From contig NW_004624843.1 of assembly GCF_000247695.1 (NCBI RefSeq), positions 2,185,890 to 2,249,889 on the forward strand: 64,000 nt of DNA, in the 5' to 3' direction. Positions 1 through 11,577 of this stretch are shown one piece after another. This stretch comes from Heterocephalus glaber (lineage: Eukaryota; Chordata; Mammalia; Rodentia; Bathyergidae). A program made the translations under genes and the position numbers. Numbering within the stretch: the stretch's first letter is position 1; each line of letters begins with the position of its first letter. Below the pieces are notes generated by a model, which searched no databases, had not been told where the DNA came from, and was given only the letters and a program-made list of their open reading frames with translations.

Positions 1-1028
1 CAGTGGTGGGATGAACAGGATGGTTTTGTGTCCTGCTCTCCCTCATAGTCCAGTGAACTCAACTAGGATAGGTATTTGCTGATCTGAAATAGCAATAAGA
101 TCACTCTAAATGAAAACAAAGTGCAGTGAGTGCTACAGAAGAAGAATGAATTGAATTGAAACCAAAGCCTGGACTCTGAGAGGCAGAAATTTAAAATGAT
201 CAGATATGGTTTTGACTGGATTAATCTAGGGTGCAAAGTAAAAGATTAGATACCCTACAGGGAAAGGTGGTTGGTGCGGAGTCCATTGTCTTGATGGGAT
301 TCTGTGATTTATAATTTAACAGGCAGAAATAGAAGATTTCTTTCTGAGGAAGACTCACAGGAGATAAAGCTGTGACTTATTTTTGCCTAATTGTCAGCTG
401 GGAATGGAGAATCTTCATGCCCCTTGAAATCTCATTCAATTCACTGCCATAAAAGTGGAGAGGCCTCCCAAGATTTCTGCAGGTTGTTCTGTAGGAGAGC
501 AACTCTGATGTGAAACTCAGTCCCTTTGTTATTTTATGCTGAAAAAAATTTCACACCACATCTTTGTGTTTAGTAGATCATCTGAACACCTTTTGGTGTA
601 AACAAGGTTGGAGGAGAGTTTACTATTTACCAGGAACCTCTGCTCTTTATTCTTTGCCTCCCAATCCAACTGCTCCTCTACTCACTCTGTTCCTTGACCT
701 CCAAATTCTTGTCTCTTTATCCTGCAAAGCTGTTTCCTGGCTGAAGTACAGGAGCCCAGAGGAGGAGTGTAGAACAGTGCCGGAGAGCCTTGTTCCAATC
801 TCACCTCTGCTCTTATTGCTTGTGTAAATGACACAGCCTCTCAGAAGTTCTGTATCATCACCCATGAGATGGGATGAATAGCAGTATCCATCTCTTAGGG
901 TTTAAAGACATAAAGTGCATCACATAGTAAATTCTCTATAAACTCTCTTGCTTTGTTATTAGTTCTTCATACACATCTCAATACATGTTAACAGGTATTT
1001 ATCTTTTTAAAATCAAAGTGATATATAG
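1..1028. other. No recognised feature
   Basis: Unique-looking intronic sequence. Short open frames at 564-865 on both strands have no recognisable content. Confidence 0.5.
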
Positions 1029-1149
1029 ACACATTTAAATCTTTTTTATTTTTTTTTGGTACCAGGTATCGAACTCGGAACCTTGCACTTGCAAGGCAGA
1101 CGGTGGAACCACTGAGTTAAATCCCTGGCCCAACACATTTAAATCTTTT
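1029..1149 (-). mobile_element. ID SINE (antisense) with 17-bp TSD
   Basis: The ID body is at 1046-1132: on the minus strand a tRNA-like head (gccagggatttaactcagtgg), a B-box-like 'gttcgata' and an A-rich tail read as poly-T on the plus strand. Perfect duplication acacatttaaatctttt at 1029-1045 and 1133-1149. Confidence 0.9.
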
Positions 1150-1429
1150 AATGAAACATACCTGCTTTCTGCCCCATTCCTCTTGTGAATGTCCCTTCCC
1201 AAAATAACTTCACTTTCTTCCAGTACTCTGCTAGTTATTGCTTACATATGGTAGACATTGCCTCATTATAGAAGATGGATTTTTAGCCCATCTGTCCCCC
1301 TCTTTCACCCTACTGCCCTTCCTTCTCTCTGGTTGGTATTTTTATATCACAATTTTTAACAAATCAATATCTAATTTTTGTCTGGTTCTGCCTAGGTAGT
1401 GATTGTTCAGTAGAAACATTGCTGCTTAC

Positions 1430-1634
1430 TGTGATTTTTTGGGGGGAGGAGAGAATTGAACTCAAGGCCGTTGCACTGAGCTACCTCCACAGCCCTTTTG
1501 AAAAAAAAAACTTTGAAAAATGTTGAGACTCTCTAAATTGCTAAGTTACCCTGTCTGTGTTCAAAGTTCTAATCATCCTGCCTCAGCCTCACAGAGTGCT
1601 GGGATTACAGGCATGCACCACCACGCCTGGCTGA
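1430..1634 (-). mobile_element. B1-dID SINE (antisense)
   Basis: The minus strand shows a 7SL/B1-like monomer (gccaggcgtggtggtgcatg, ..gctgggattacag on the reverse) at about 1500-1634. It is joined to a degraded ID-like tail at 1435-1492. Confidence 0.85.
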
Positions 1635-1699
1635 TATTTTCTTTTTCTATATGATTCTCTTTTTCACTGGATTTAATCTTTGCCTTATTGTTCAATCGA

Positions 1700-2028
1700 C
1701 ATTCATCCATTTTCATCTCCATAGGGTGGACCTGCTTCTCTGCCCCTTAACTTTGAGTTTGAATATGGGACTTCTTTGGCTAATGGATGTACTTCCAGTG
1801 ATGGTTTGATGCTTGTGTGGTGGCCTTGTCCTCTTTGTGCCTATACCTGCCATTGTCCTGACACGATCATGCTCTGAGGCGAGGCTATTGGGTGAGTGGG
1901 GGGCTTGAAAGATACATGGAGTGCCAGACCTGGCCAACAAACTTAGACAACACCCACCCTAGACAACCAGAACATCCATGTGAAGTATATAAGTGTATAC
2001 TGCTGAAATTTGGTGGCAGATTATTTCC
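1700..2028 (+). mobile_element. Ancient LTR-like repeat (MaLR-type)
   Basis: Runs such as 'tttggctaatggatgt', 'gagatacatggagtgccagacc'-like text and the 3' 'gtatactgctgaaatttggtggcag' region resemble an old mammalian MaLR/ERVL LTR 3' half. Assigned from memory of the consensus; edges are approximate. Confidence 0.35.
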
Positions 2029-2029
2029 T

Positions 2030-2345
2030 TAGTCTTTTCAGGCTGGTATAGTACAAGATACCTTACACTGGCTAATTTATAAACAACAGAAATTTATTGC
2101 TCACAGTCCTAGAGGCTGAGAAGTCCAAGATCCAAGTACCAGCAGATTCTGGGTGTGGGATGGACCTGTGCCTCATAGATGACACCTCCTTGCTGGGTCC
2201 TCCCATGGAAAAAGGGGTGCTCAAGCTTTGTTGCTCCCCATATCAGAGCACTGGTCTCACTGATGACCTTCCTGAGCTCTACCCAAAGGCAGTCAGTCAC
2301 ACTGAGAGTTAGGGCTTCCGTATATTAATTTTGAGGGAATATAAA
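2030..2345 (-). mobile_element. MaLR-like LTR fragment (antisense)
   Basis: 'ggctaatttataaacaacagaaatttattgctcacag' style text is the reverse of the 3' end of MST/MLT1-type LTRs (aataaattt..gtttataaatta). No TSD found. Predicted peptides here are non-coding. Confidence 0.4.
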
Positions 2346-4402
2346 TATTCAGTACTCTGTAGCCACCCAATTTCTCCAGAGAAGAATTCTTTAATTTATT
2401 GCTTGGGACATGGCTGTTGCAAGTCTGGCTTGCAGAATTATTGGATTTTGGGAGTATGGAGGGCTGAGAAAAGTCACCTAAGTGTGTGGACTTTCATTTA
2501 AACTCATTTTTCAGTGCTATAATTTCCCCGACCTTTTCTGGAATATGGCCTGCTGTCACTATGGAAGAAACGTTAGTTCTATTAATTTACATAAAAGCTG
2601 TCAGTGGAGAGCCTACCGTGTTCCAGCTGGTCTTAAATGTTGAGCATGCAGCCATGAACACAAAACTCTCAGTGAAGTGGCCTCTCATGTATGTCAGGTC
2701 AAAGAGGGAGCTTAGAGGAATAACTCTTCCTTCTGCAGTCTTGCAGCAAACACCCTAGTTCCAATCTCCTGCCTACCTTTCATTCTAATAGCTAGTATTG
2801 GCATTTTCACATGAAGTCTTCTGGTGTTCAGCTTCTAAACTCTGTTATAATCTGTTTCATTTCGTTTTCTGAAAAGTTGATGTTTCTCACCCATTGTTCA
2901 TTTGTGTGGATTTGTTTTACCATCTTTTATTCTACCTCAAGTATGATTTTAGAAAGGAGTTGAGATAAATCCATGGATTTAATCATTTATATTTAATGGT
3001 AGCACTTTAAACATTTCATCAAAGACAATATGACTCCTTAATGAAACTCTGGTGTCAGGTATTAAGTTAATCCGTTTTCTTCATTTAGTGCATAGGCATG
3101 ATTGCCTTGGCAGTGATAGGAAAAAGCAAATCGCTGCATACAGCCAGTGGACACAGCCCAAGGTAATAGGATAGAAGAGAGTGTGAGAAAGTATTTCAGA
3201 GAAAACTAGAGAGGATTTGAAGATCAACTTGGTAGAGCGAGACAGGAGTGGTGGAAAAGGTTCTATGAACTTTTGTAAGTCTTGGTTATTTGAAAAATAA
3301 TAATGTCCTTCATGTAAAACACATATGAAGGTGAAGAGAGAAATTTTTTAGGGCAAAAGAGGCAGAGAGATGATAAAAGAAGAGCAAAATTCAAGACAGT
3401 TGTAGGGTTAGGCAGATGATATGGCAGTGGGTAGAAGGGTTATTAGGGGAAACTAGTGTCCAGATTAGAAGAATATTGTAAGAAATTTGGTGGTAGATTA
3501 GTTTATTATACACAGATGTAATCAGGTAACCCTAGAGTTCTCCAATTCTGTTGTCTTCACCTGGGGAAAGGAAGGAAAAAATTGTCAGAATTCTAGGTGG
3601 AGATTCAGAAAATAGGTTTGGTTCCGCAGTAACCTTTGCAAACAGAATTTCTAACATGGAGACCAGGACATCAGGGCATTTTGGAAAAGGTCCCAGGTGA
3701 TGCTGGGTACTATATTGAGAGTATATTGAGGTGGTTCTGAGGTACTACATTGAGAGTTAAGAGCCACTTATAGATAAGCAGAGGGAACAGGATGTCTTCT
3801 CCAGGGTTCTTTGAGTGGAGTGAGAGTTAGATCTAGTGTTAGATTTAGTTATCATGTTGGAGTCTCACCACTCTTTCTTAGGTGGGGTGAAAATTTAAGG
3901 TACATAAAGTGGTTTAACAAGATTGGGGAATCAGAAGAGAGAAAGGATTGATGACAAAGAAGGAATATTAGGCAGTTTATTTCTTTCAGTGATCAAGTAA
4001 ATGGGGAGGGAGAAACAAAGAGGAGATAGATGGATAAATGGTAGAGTAATAGAAGTAAGAGAAAATACACATATTAAAACTATATAAAAAAGCAAAATGA
4101 TAGAATGACCATGAAATGTCAAGTAATTAACAAAACACCACATACTGGCTTTCTGGATTTGTTTTCCCTGGGGAAGATTCATTCCTGCCACAACTTCTCT
4201 TTTACCTAAAGGGGGAAAACCCAAGGAACTATGAAGGTTCCAGCTCAGATGCTATGAGGAGCTGGGCCAACCTTTCTGCCTTCTGGTGACAGCTGGAGAC
4301 GAGGGGGAGGAAGTGAGGCTTCCCTCTGAAACCTACGCTGCCTTAAAAGCTGTTCTTTGCGACAAATCTTCATCTTCAGAGATCCTGGAGTACCGGGGGC
4401 AT
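2346..4402. other. No recognised feature
   Basis: AT-rich intronic sequence without a repeat I can name; a 97-codon minus-strand frame (3931-4224) shows no domain. Confidence 0.45.
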
Positions 4403-4867
4403 TGCTTCTCCAACTCTTTTTTTTTTTCCATTAAGTTTATTGGTACATTTTAGGCACACAATACAGTTACACTCATCATTGGGATCTTGTACCTATACAT
4501 GGTGTATCTTGGTTCTTATTTTTTCCCCATTCCCCTGCTCTCCCTTCACCCCCTCCAGTCTTCCCTATTTACAAAGACTTTGTTTCCATTTTTTCCTTTT
4601 CTCATGTTTTTTTTCTTTTCCCTTCTTTCCTTTCCCTCACCCCCCCCACTTCCCCTACTCCTTTAGACCTTTTTTCCTATTTCACAATATCAATTATATA
4701 TTTTGATCCTTATTTACATTTTCAGTTTCACACACTAGCAAAACTATTCGGTATTTACATGTGTGTCCTATTTATTTCACTTCAGAGTATTGCCTCAATG
4801 TGCATCCATTTAGCTATAAATGTCTCTACTTTCTCAGTCTTTATGGCTGAGTAGTACTCCATTTTAT

Positions 4868-5286
4868 AAAAAACTCCACATCTAATGGATGCATACTGAG
4901 GCCATACTCTTAAGTGAAATAAACAGGACACACATGTGTGAATACCGAATAGTTTCTCTAGTGTAAGAAACTGAAAGTGTAAATAAGGATTAAAATGATT
5001 AAAATGAATAATTGATAAATTTAAAATAGGAAGAAAAGGTCCAAAGGGGTAGGGGTGGCTGGAGAGGAAGGGGAAAGAAAAGAAGGGAAAGGAAAAAATT
5101 ATGAGAAAAGGAAAAAATGGAAACAACATCTTTGTAAATAGGGAAGGGTGGAGGGGGTGAAGGGCACACAGGTAATGGGGAAATACAAGAACCAAGATAC
5201 ATCATGTACAGGTACTAGCACCCAATGACAAATATTGCATACCTAAAATGCACCGATAAAAGAATTTAAGAAAAAACCCCACATCT
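4868..5286 (+). mobile_element. LINE-1 3' end nested inside another LINE-1
   Basis: The insert 4884-5270 reads in the opposite direction to its host: atggatgcatactgaggcc.., polypurine 3' UTR at 5040-5160, and end '..ataaaagaatttaag'. It is bounded by aaaaaactccacatct (4868-4883) and aaaaaaccccacatct (5271-5286), 15 of 16 identical. The host sequence resumes exactly after the second copy. The long open frame on the minus strand here (up to 137 codons) is a low-complexity shadow of the polypurine tract. Confidence 0.9.
5046..5073 (+). other. G-rich run in LINE-1 3' UTR
   Basis: 'ggggtaggggtgg' followed by 'ggagaggaagggg': a G-rich polypurine tract typical of mammalian LINE-1 3' UTRs, with partial G-quadruplex potential. 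Confidence 0.5.
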
Positions 5287-5619
5287 TCTTTATCCAGTCT
5301 CCAGTCGATGGGCACTTAGGCTGTTTCCAAGCTTTAGCTATTACAAACTGTGCCGCTATAAACATGGGTGCACATATATCACTGTGGTATGATTCTTTTA
5401 ATTTTGAGGGGAAGATACCCAGCAGGGGGATAGCTGGGTCAAATGTGCTTCTCAAATTCTACTGGGTACATTGCTGCTGGTGTCTCCAACAGTCCTGACA
5501 CTTCAGGCATGAGAACCTCAGGCAAATTTCCAATGCGATGAGACAGATCTGATCATGTTCACAAGACGAATTTTTATGTTGTGCACACCAGAGCTCCTCC
5601 TTCTATCTTCAGTGATCAA

Positions 5620-5740
5620 ATGAAGCTAAAAATTGCGCTACAGGTCTCCTCATTTTTAGATCTCTTCTTAAGTTTCACCTCCTTAAAGTATTTTTCAATC
5701 ATTTTGCTGTTACTGTCTCTATCAACACTTTGTACTTTGT
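5620..5740 (+). mobile_element. Possible L2 3' end fragment
   Basis: 'tctcctcatttttagatctc..agtttcacctcctta' resembles the L2 3' end motif (cagctcaaatgtcacctcctcag). Highly diverged. Confidence 0.35.
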
Positions 5741-5780
5741 AGCACAATTTGTATGAACTTTGTTTAATTATTTCTTGTTT

Positions 5781-5830
5781 TTTGTGACCTTGCTAAGCAT
5801 GTGCTCTACCACTGAGCTATACCCCACCTC
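5781..5830 (-). mobile_element. ID-like SINE fragment (antisense)
   Basis: The minus strand reads ggggtatagctcagtggtag..gcatgcttagcaagg, the head of a tRNA-Ala-derived ID element of an older type than the recent copies. Truncated. Confidence 0.65.
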
Positions 5831-7387
5831 TCAAATCTTCTTTTCTTCTCAACTACAAGACAGAATCAAGAAGGCAGAAATCACAGTCCAGTGCTCTGTA
5901 ACCAGAAGCTGTCGAAGTCATGGTTAGCAGATCTCAATAAGTAACTGTGAAGTTAATGACCAAGTCCTTGATGGATATGCAGAGAGAGTGAAGTGGCCAC
6001 ATCATTTCTTATTTTGGCTCAAATCTGTGTTGTTTTGGACCATCCTTTCCTGCCCATTTGACTGGGAGCTGTGTTTCGTGAATCCTGGCATAACCTGTTA
6101 TACCTGTTTTCCCTTCTCACCAGGCTGGAAGGTCTAATTCTTTCTGACTTGAGAGCTCCTGAAATATTTGGTTTTACTTTAATTGAAGCAAACAGCTGAG
6201 TAAATAAGCAAAAAATGCCTTCTATTTGCTCTTCAGGAAGTACTATATAATATATATACATGAATTGGAGAAAAATAATAGTCCCTCGAGGAAGATATGA
6301 AGTCAGTCAATGCTTGCTCGTTTAATATTGATAGACATGCTCTTAAACCAGTTAAAAGACATTTTGAAGTGTGAGTAGGTAGAATTGCCTTTACATTCCT
6401 TGCTACTTGCTCCTCTTTTACTTTCAATATCTCCATGTATACATATTCAGGCATATTTTCAGGTGAATCAGCCTACTAGCGTTTCTGAAAGTAACTTGAA
6501 TAGTACTGGTGGACTGGAAAGAGTCACTAGAGCTCAGAAAAGGCACATTGAACTTCCTCAGTGAACTAAGAAACATGTATCTACATTTGACAACTTAACC
6601 ACATGACTTCAAATACCACCACACAATTAGGAAGGGAGGTATGAACGCAAGTAGTGATTAACTAGAATTTTGCTTCCACTGCTTTCATTAAAGTTCTTTT
6701 ATATCATAGATGTAAAAATGTTCTTATGCTCTCTGCAAGAATTCTATAATATTTTAAATATGTATACTATTGAAACAATATACTATAAATAATGCTTTAG
6801 ACAATTAATATTAAATAGTCCTTTGCACCCATACAATTCCTATCTATTATGAACTCAAAATAGTTTGACATCATAACATTGGACTTAGACTATGTCACTG
6901 AGGATAGTAGGCAATAGAATTCTCAGATATTAAGCAAGACTCAAGCAAGGCTATCTCTTTCAAGTTCTATCTTTCTCTATTGTCCTCCATTTCTACATGA
7001 TTATTGGAAGTTAAAAACTGATGGGTTGTCTTATTTTCACCTTAGGAAAATTTGTGAATGTCCATGATAGTAACAACTGAGAAGTCGCACTACAAGGGAC
7101 AGTGCCAGCCTCAAGGGAGCATGTGCCAGAGGACACTGGGCAGAGGAGAGGAAGGAAGGTTTGAGTAGATTTGAAGGTGCTATGGATGAGTGCAGGGAAG
7201 AGTGGAAAGGCAATAAAGTAGTGAAAGAATTCTAGGTATGGATTAGTGTCTGCCATGCTATTGTGACAAGAGGGAACATTTAAAAAATAGAAGAATGGTC
7301 AAAGTGTGGGCAGTGAGCATGAGTATTCATGCCAGAGCCTCAGAGGGCAGGTTTCCGATTATGCTGGGCTGTACAGGAAATTTCGCT
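5831..7387. other. No recognised feature
   Basis: Intronic sequence; nothing supported on either strand. 7549-8324 likewise holds no feature I can support. Confidence 0.45.
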
Positions 7388-7548
7388 TTGCAATACTGGT
7401 ATTAAACCCAGTGCTCACTGAGTTATATCCCCCACTTTTTCTGTTGTTTTGAGGCAGGGTCTCACCAAGTGGCTTAGGCTGGCCTGGAACTCTGGTCCTC
7501 ATGCCTCATCCCATGCCAGGCAGCCGGGATTACAGGTGTGTGCCATCT
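7388..7548 (-). mobile_element. B1-dID SINE (antisense, 5' end cut)
   Basis: Minus strand: B1 part at 7441-7548 (tgtaatcccggctgcctggc, gttccaggccagcc) followed by an ID-like tail at 7390-7434 (gggatataactcagtgagc). Confidence 0.8.
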
Positions 7549-8324
7549 TTTGAGTACAATAGAAAGCCAACGAGGACAAGATCCCACACCGAGGAAGGCT
7601 GATGTCACCACGTGGGCGTTCACCTTCCTGTGCACCGTTCTCTCCTCTCCTACCCGACATCCCGTCATAATTAGTCTCATTCAATCTCAGTTTCTTGTGC
7701 AGCTACAAAGTTGTTGAGATCGACCTACATTTTCGTTTTTGTTTCTGCTGCCGCTGCCCAGTTCAGGACCTCATTGTCTGTGAACAGGAGCAAACACGTT
7801 TTTTGACATCTTCAACTCCAAGTCTTCCCATTCCAGTCCATTCTCAATCTGCTCCCTCAGCCTAAAAGTCTCCCATTTTTCTCCAGGGTCCATAGACACC
7901 TTTGCAAAGGGTGTGGGTGACTCCGTGTGCTAAGTGCCCTGATGTGCGTTGCCTCGTTATATACATATTATGCTGCCCTTTGTGTTCCTTTCTGTTTAAT
8001 TCTCTGACAAGCCAGGCATTGCCATCTTACTGTGTTCCGCTAACCAATTCTACACCTTAAAGTCTAAGACCAATGGTACATGTCCGGCATCTGCATTCCC
8101 TGGTGCTCCTGCTCAAGTCTTTAGTGCTGCTTATAGGTCCTGTTGCTCCGGCCCCTTCTACCCATCAGGACCTTCACACAGACTGCCCTTGAAGACCTTC
8201 TAGTGCCCCATGGTCCCCTACACATTCGGCTATGTAGGCTTGTAATATCTACATGGTAGTAAATAGAAGAGTCTCATTTACAAGCTCCTAGATACAAATG
8301 TCTGCTTACTCATTTACATTTAAA

Positions 8325-8938
8325 ACATTTAAAAAGCTTATATATAGTGAAGCTCATCCTTACAAGGGTACAATTCTATGAGATTCTGCACAATCATAGA
8401 TTCTTGTAACCACTATACAATACCAAACAATTCCAACACCTCCCAAATTCTCTTGTGTAGCTCCTTTATAGGCTGACCCCCTCCTCACTGTTAATTCTAG
8501 TGATCATTCATTGTTTTCTGTCCCTATAGTTCTGTCTTTTCCTGTTTGTCATATAAACAGAATAGTATGGATGTAACCACGTAAGACTGGACGCCTGCAT
8601 TCAGCAAGAGGCATTTGAGGTTATCCATGCTACGTCAGCTATCCATGTCAGCACTTTGTTCCTCTCCATTGTTGTGTAACACGGGCATGCCATCCCATGC
8701 CATGGTTTGTCTCATCTGTTTACTTATCTGTGTAATCGCCATGTCCGGATTTCTGTATGAACACAAGCGTTGCTATGGGTACACACTTGCAGTCAGGTTT
8801 CTGAGTTGTGTGATGAGCACACACTTAATTTCTAAGAAGCTATTATCCAGCGTGGCTACGACATTTTTCCTCCCATGCTTACTCACTTTTGTAATTTATT
8901 TTCATGTGCTTGTAGACATTTTCTAAATTGATTTCTAG
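8325..8938 (-). mobile_element. Old LINE-1 (L1M-type) 3' end, antisense
   Basis: The plus strand follows the reverse of an L1M 3' UTR: '..gtacaattctatgag', 'aaccactatacaat', 'tgtcatataaacagaata', 'ttgaggttatccatgc', 'tacttatctgtgtaatcgcc'. Strongly diverged. The 103-codon open frame at 8615-8926 lies inside it and is not a gene. Confidence 0.7.
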
Positions 8939-9404
8939 AAGCAGCAAGGCTGAGCCAGAGTCCTGGTCTAAAGTATAGGAAAATAGAGGAAACAGCATGT
9001 GCTACATGAATATTCCAGGCGGTGACTGCAAAGTCTGTCACAATAGGAGACAGAGAGAGGGGCGGGGGGGATTATTTTTCCTATAAAAACTAACGTCTGA
9101 ATGTGAACTTGGAGGCTCGGGTTTATTATTTGCTTCCTTACTCTCCACTACTTCTTTTCTGGTGACATGAAATTTAAAATAGCACAAAACAATTTTTTTC
9201 AGCTGCTATCATATGGAATTAATGGTAACTTTTATCTTATCCATATAGACTAATTTAGCACAAAGAGCTCTTCGCTAGGTGTTGTGAAGGATACAAAGAG
9301 GCAGACTAACAGTGAGTTTGGCTGCTTTATCTTGTGCCACCGTGTTGATAATTACAGCAGCAGCAGTGATAAGCTTAAAATTGAGGTCAGGGCTGAGTAC
9401 TTGT

Positions 9405-9612
9405 GTGTAGTTTCACTCACTTAATCCTCACAACCACCAGATAAGTTTGACATCTATGCTGTACCTATATACAGACGAGGATATCGAGGGGCGGTGATAT
9501 TAATTTCCCATGGTCATAGAGTTAATGAACAGTGCAACCAGAAATCTGAAGACAATTCTGAAGCTGTAGTTTTCTCTTTTAACCACTACAACAGTGCATT
9601 CTCCATGAAAAT
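9405..9612 (+). mobile_element. MIR SINE
   Basis: 'cacttaatcctcacaacc', 'acagacgaggatatcgag' and 'ggtcatagagttaatgaac' follow the MIR core (cacaacaaccctatgagg.. gatgaggaaactgagg.. cacacagctagt). Confidence 0.8.
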
Positions 9613-10429
9613 AGGGTCTGCAAAGGAAATGGACAGAGTACATGGAATCAAAAGGATGCACTTAAATGTACTCGAAGCCCAAATGGTTTTAAGTACTTAG
9701 GCACACTCTTGGGCTTGTTATTCAATGCAGAGAATTCACAGCCCCTGTCTGGTAAAAGTGCAATGGGAATTTAATTAAAGCTCTTAACATTGCCATTACT
9801 TTTTATTCACTCAGGATACTAATTCACTCCTGATTTGCTAAAATTCTAGATGGTGGCAAAATTGATTTTAATGCTTCAAAGTAATCCTGAGTTTTGGCTT
9901 TTGGTTTTGATTGCTTGCATTAAAGAGTGAAAAAATTGTAACAGGAACTGAGAAGCCCCAGCAGCAGGTGCCCAGTGGTTAAGTAAAAGCAGAATGAAGC
10001 ATTTCTGCTGCCTTTTTTGTGTTTGTTTCCTTTATCACCTTGAAACAAACTATGGGTTAGATCCCTGCTCAGCTGTGTTCAGAGGCATGCTGGTCACTTA
10101 CTGAGTGTCTGTAATACAAGGTTTATTAGCCCTTTATTTACCTTGCCTATCACATCCTCCTTCAAGACCGAGGACACCAACTAAAGTAATTCTGCCGATT
10201 GGCAGGAACATCCAATTGTCAGCTTTTACAGCATTGAGTTCCAGAACCCCTGGAGCGATGTCTAGAATAATCACTGTCCTGAACTCGCCTTGAAGACTAT
10301 CCCAGTATGAGGTCACTCAGGAACCCCAAGCAGGAGCAGTTATCCATCCCGTGATAGGAACCAAAGCTGCCATCTTAATCAGGAGCCTTCATTTCAGATG
10401 GGAACTGACTTGCTCCCTCGTGATATGAT
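9613..10429. other. No recognised feature
   Basis: Intronic sequence; the overlapping 60-62 codon frames at 10105-10316 are complementary shadows without a recognisable product. Confidence 0.4.
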
Positions 10430-10740
10430 GACCATCACAGAATGGCACTGATCAAACCAGAATACGACTAAGATCACCTTCCTATCAAATATGCAAATCC
10501 CCTAGATCTGAAAACCCCCAACCTTTGTGTTCTCCTTTTCTGTCAAAGCCCAAAGCTGCTGTCAGCCCCTCAGAGACAGATATCGAACCTCCCCGTCTGT
10601 CTTAGCATGCACGGCCATGCTGATTGAAGCCCTAGTCCCTCACTTGACTGTTTGTCTCCTTAATTGGTGTTTTGGGCCAAGTGGCCAAGCCTGATCTGTT
10701 GGAACCCCCAGTACTGGGGTTTTTGCCCTAAAACTCAGAT
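10430..10740 (+). mobile_element. Possible retroviral-type LTR fragment
   Basis: A CT/CA-rich segment with 'tatgcaaatcccctagatc', 'gttctccttttctgtc' and 'ttgactgtttgtctcctta' has the look of an ERV1-like LTR 3' half. No TG..CA ends or duplication located; tentative. Confidence 0.22.
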
Positions 10741-10914
10741 AGCAGAATAATAATTGAAGTAAGAAAAGTTTCCATGTGTTTAAAATAGCCAAGAATAACG
10801 TATAAGTTTTTTGTAAGAGGTAACCAGTTCGTGCTAGGAGACATGCCAGCAGACAAGAGAAAGAATGAAAACCACACAAAAGAAAAATAATAAAATAATA
10901 TAAACATAACACTT

Positions 10915-11577
10915 ATTCTTTTAAAAAATTAATTGTATTGGTACCTTTTAGGTATACAATATAATGACATTCATCATTGGAAATTTCACCTTTACATAAT
11001 CTCTTGTTTCTTACTTTTCCCCCCTTTCCCTGACCCTCCCTTCAACCTCTCCACCCCTCTCTATTTACAAAGACTTTGTTTCCGTTTTCCATTTTCTCAC
11101 ATTAATCCCATTCCCTTCTTTCCTTTCCCCCACCCCTCCCACTTCCTCTTCCCCTTTGCCTCTTTTCTTCCTATTTCGCATTATCTATTATACCTTTGGT
11201 CCTTACTTACACTTTCAGTTTCTCACACCAGAGAACTATTCCGTATTTACACATGTGTGTCCTATTTATTTCACTTAAGAGTATCACCTCAATGTGCATC
11301 CATTTAGCTATAAATGTTTCTAATTTCTTATATTTTATGGCTGAGTACTACTCCATTTTATTCTAAAAAACCACATTTTCTTTATCCAGTCTCCAGTTGA
11401 TGGGTAATTGGGCTGCTTCCAAGTTTTAGCTATTACAAATTGTGCTGCTATGTACATGGGTATATATATATCATTGTGTTATGATTCTTTTAATTCTTTG
11501 GGGAAGATACCCAGCAGGGGAATAGTTGGGTCAAATGGGACTTCCAGTCCTAGTTCTTTGAGGTATCTCCATACTGA
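10915..11577 (-). mobile_element. LINE-1 3' end, left arm of inverted pair
   Basis: Antisense 5'-truncated LINE-1. Its 3' terminus is near 10915-10945 (reverse of ..ataaaagaatttaa), the polypyrimidine tract at 11015-11160 is the reverse of the purine-rich 3' UTR, and its 5' break falls at about 11577 (ggtatctccatactg). Open frames of up to 124 codons in it are 3' UTR shadows. Confidence 0.88.

Larger units (their letters stand above)
4403..5460 (-). mobile_element. 5'-truncated LINE-1 3' end (outer copy) with TSD
   Basis: LINE-1 3' end read on the minus strand: the ORF2 tail/3' UTR region begins near 5445 and ends with poly-A (plus-strand poly-T) at 4418. The flanking duplication tgcttctccaactct (4403-4417) / tgcttctcaaattct (5446-5460) matches 13 of 15. 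A second LINE-1 interrupts it at 4884-5270; without that insert it is about 625 bp. It shows the same 3' UTR as the copies at 10.9, 11.6, 17.7 and 27.4 kb. Confidence 0.9.

Noticed and set aside
4782..5195. 137-codon minus-strand open frame, the longest in the window, plus 84-124-codon frames at 10933-11307, 11932-12306 and 17736-18067
   Set aside because: All lie on the polypyrimidine side of LINE-1 3' UTRs; Phe/Pro/Ser-rich low-complexity translations recur in every copy and match no LINE-1 protein.
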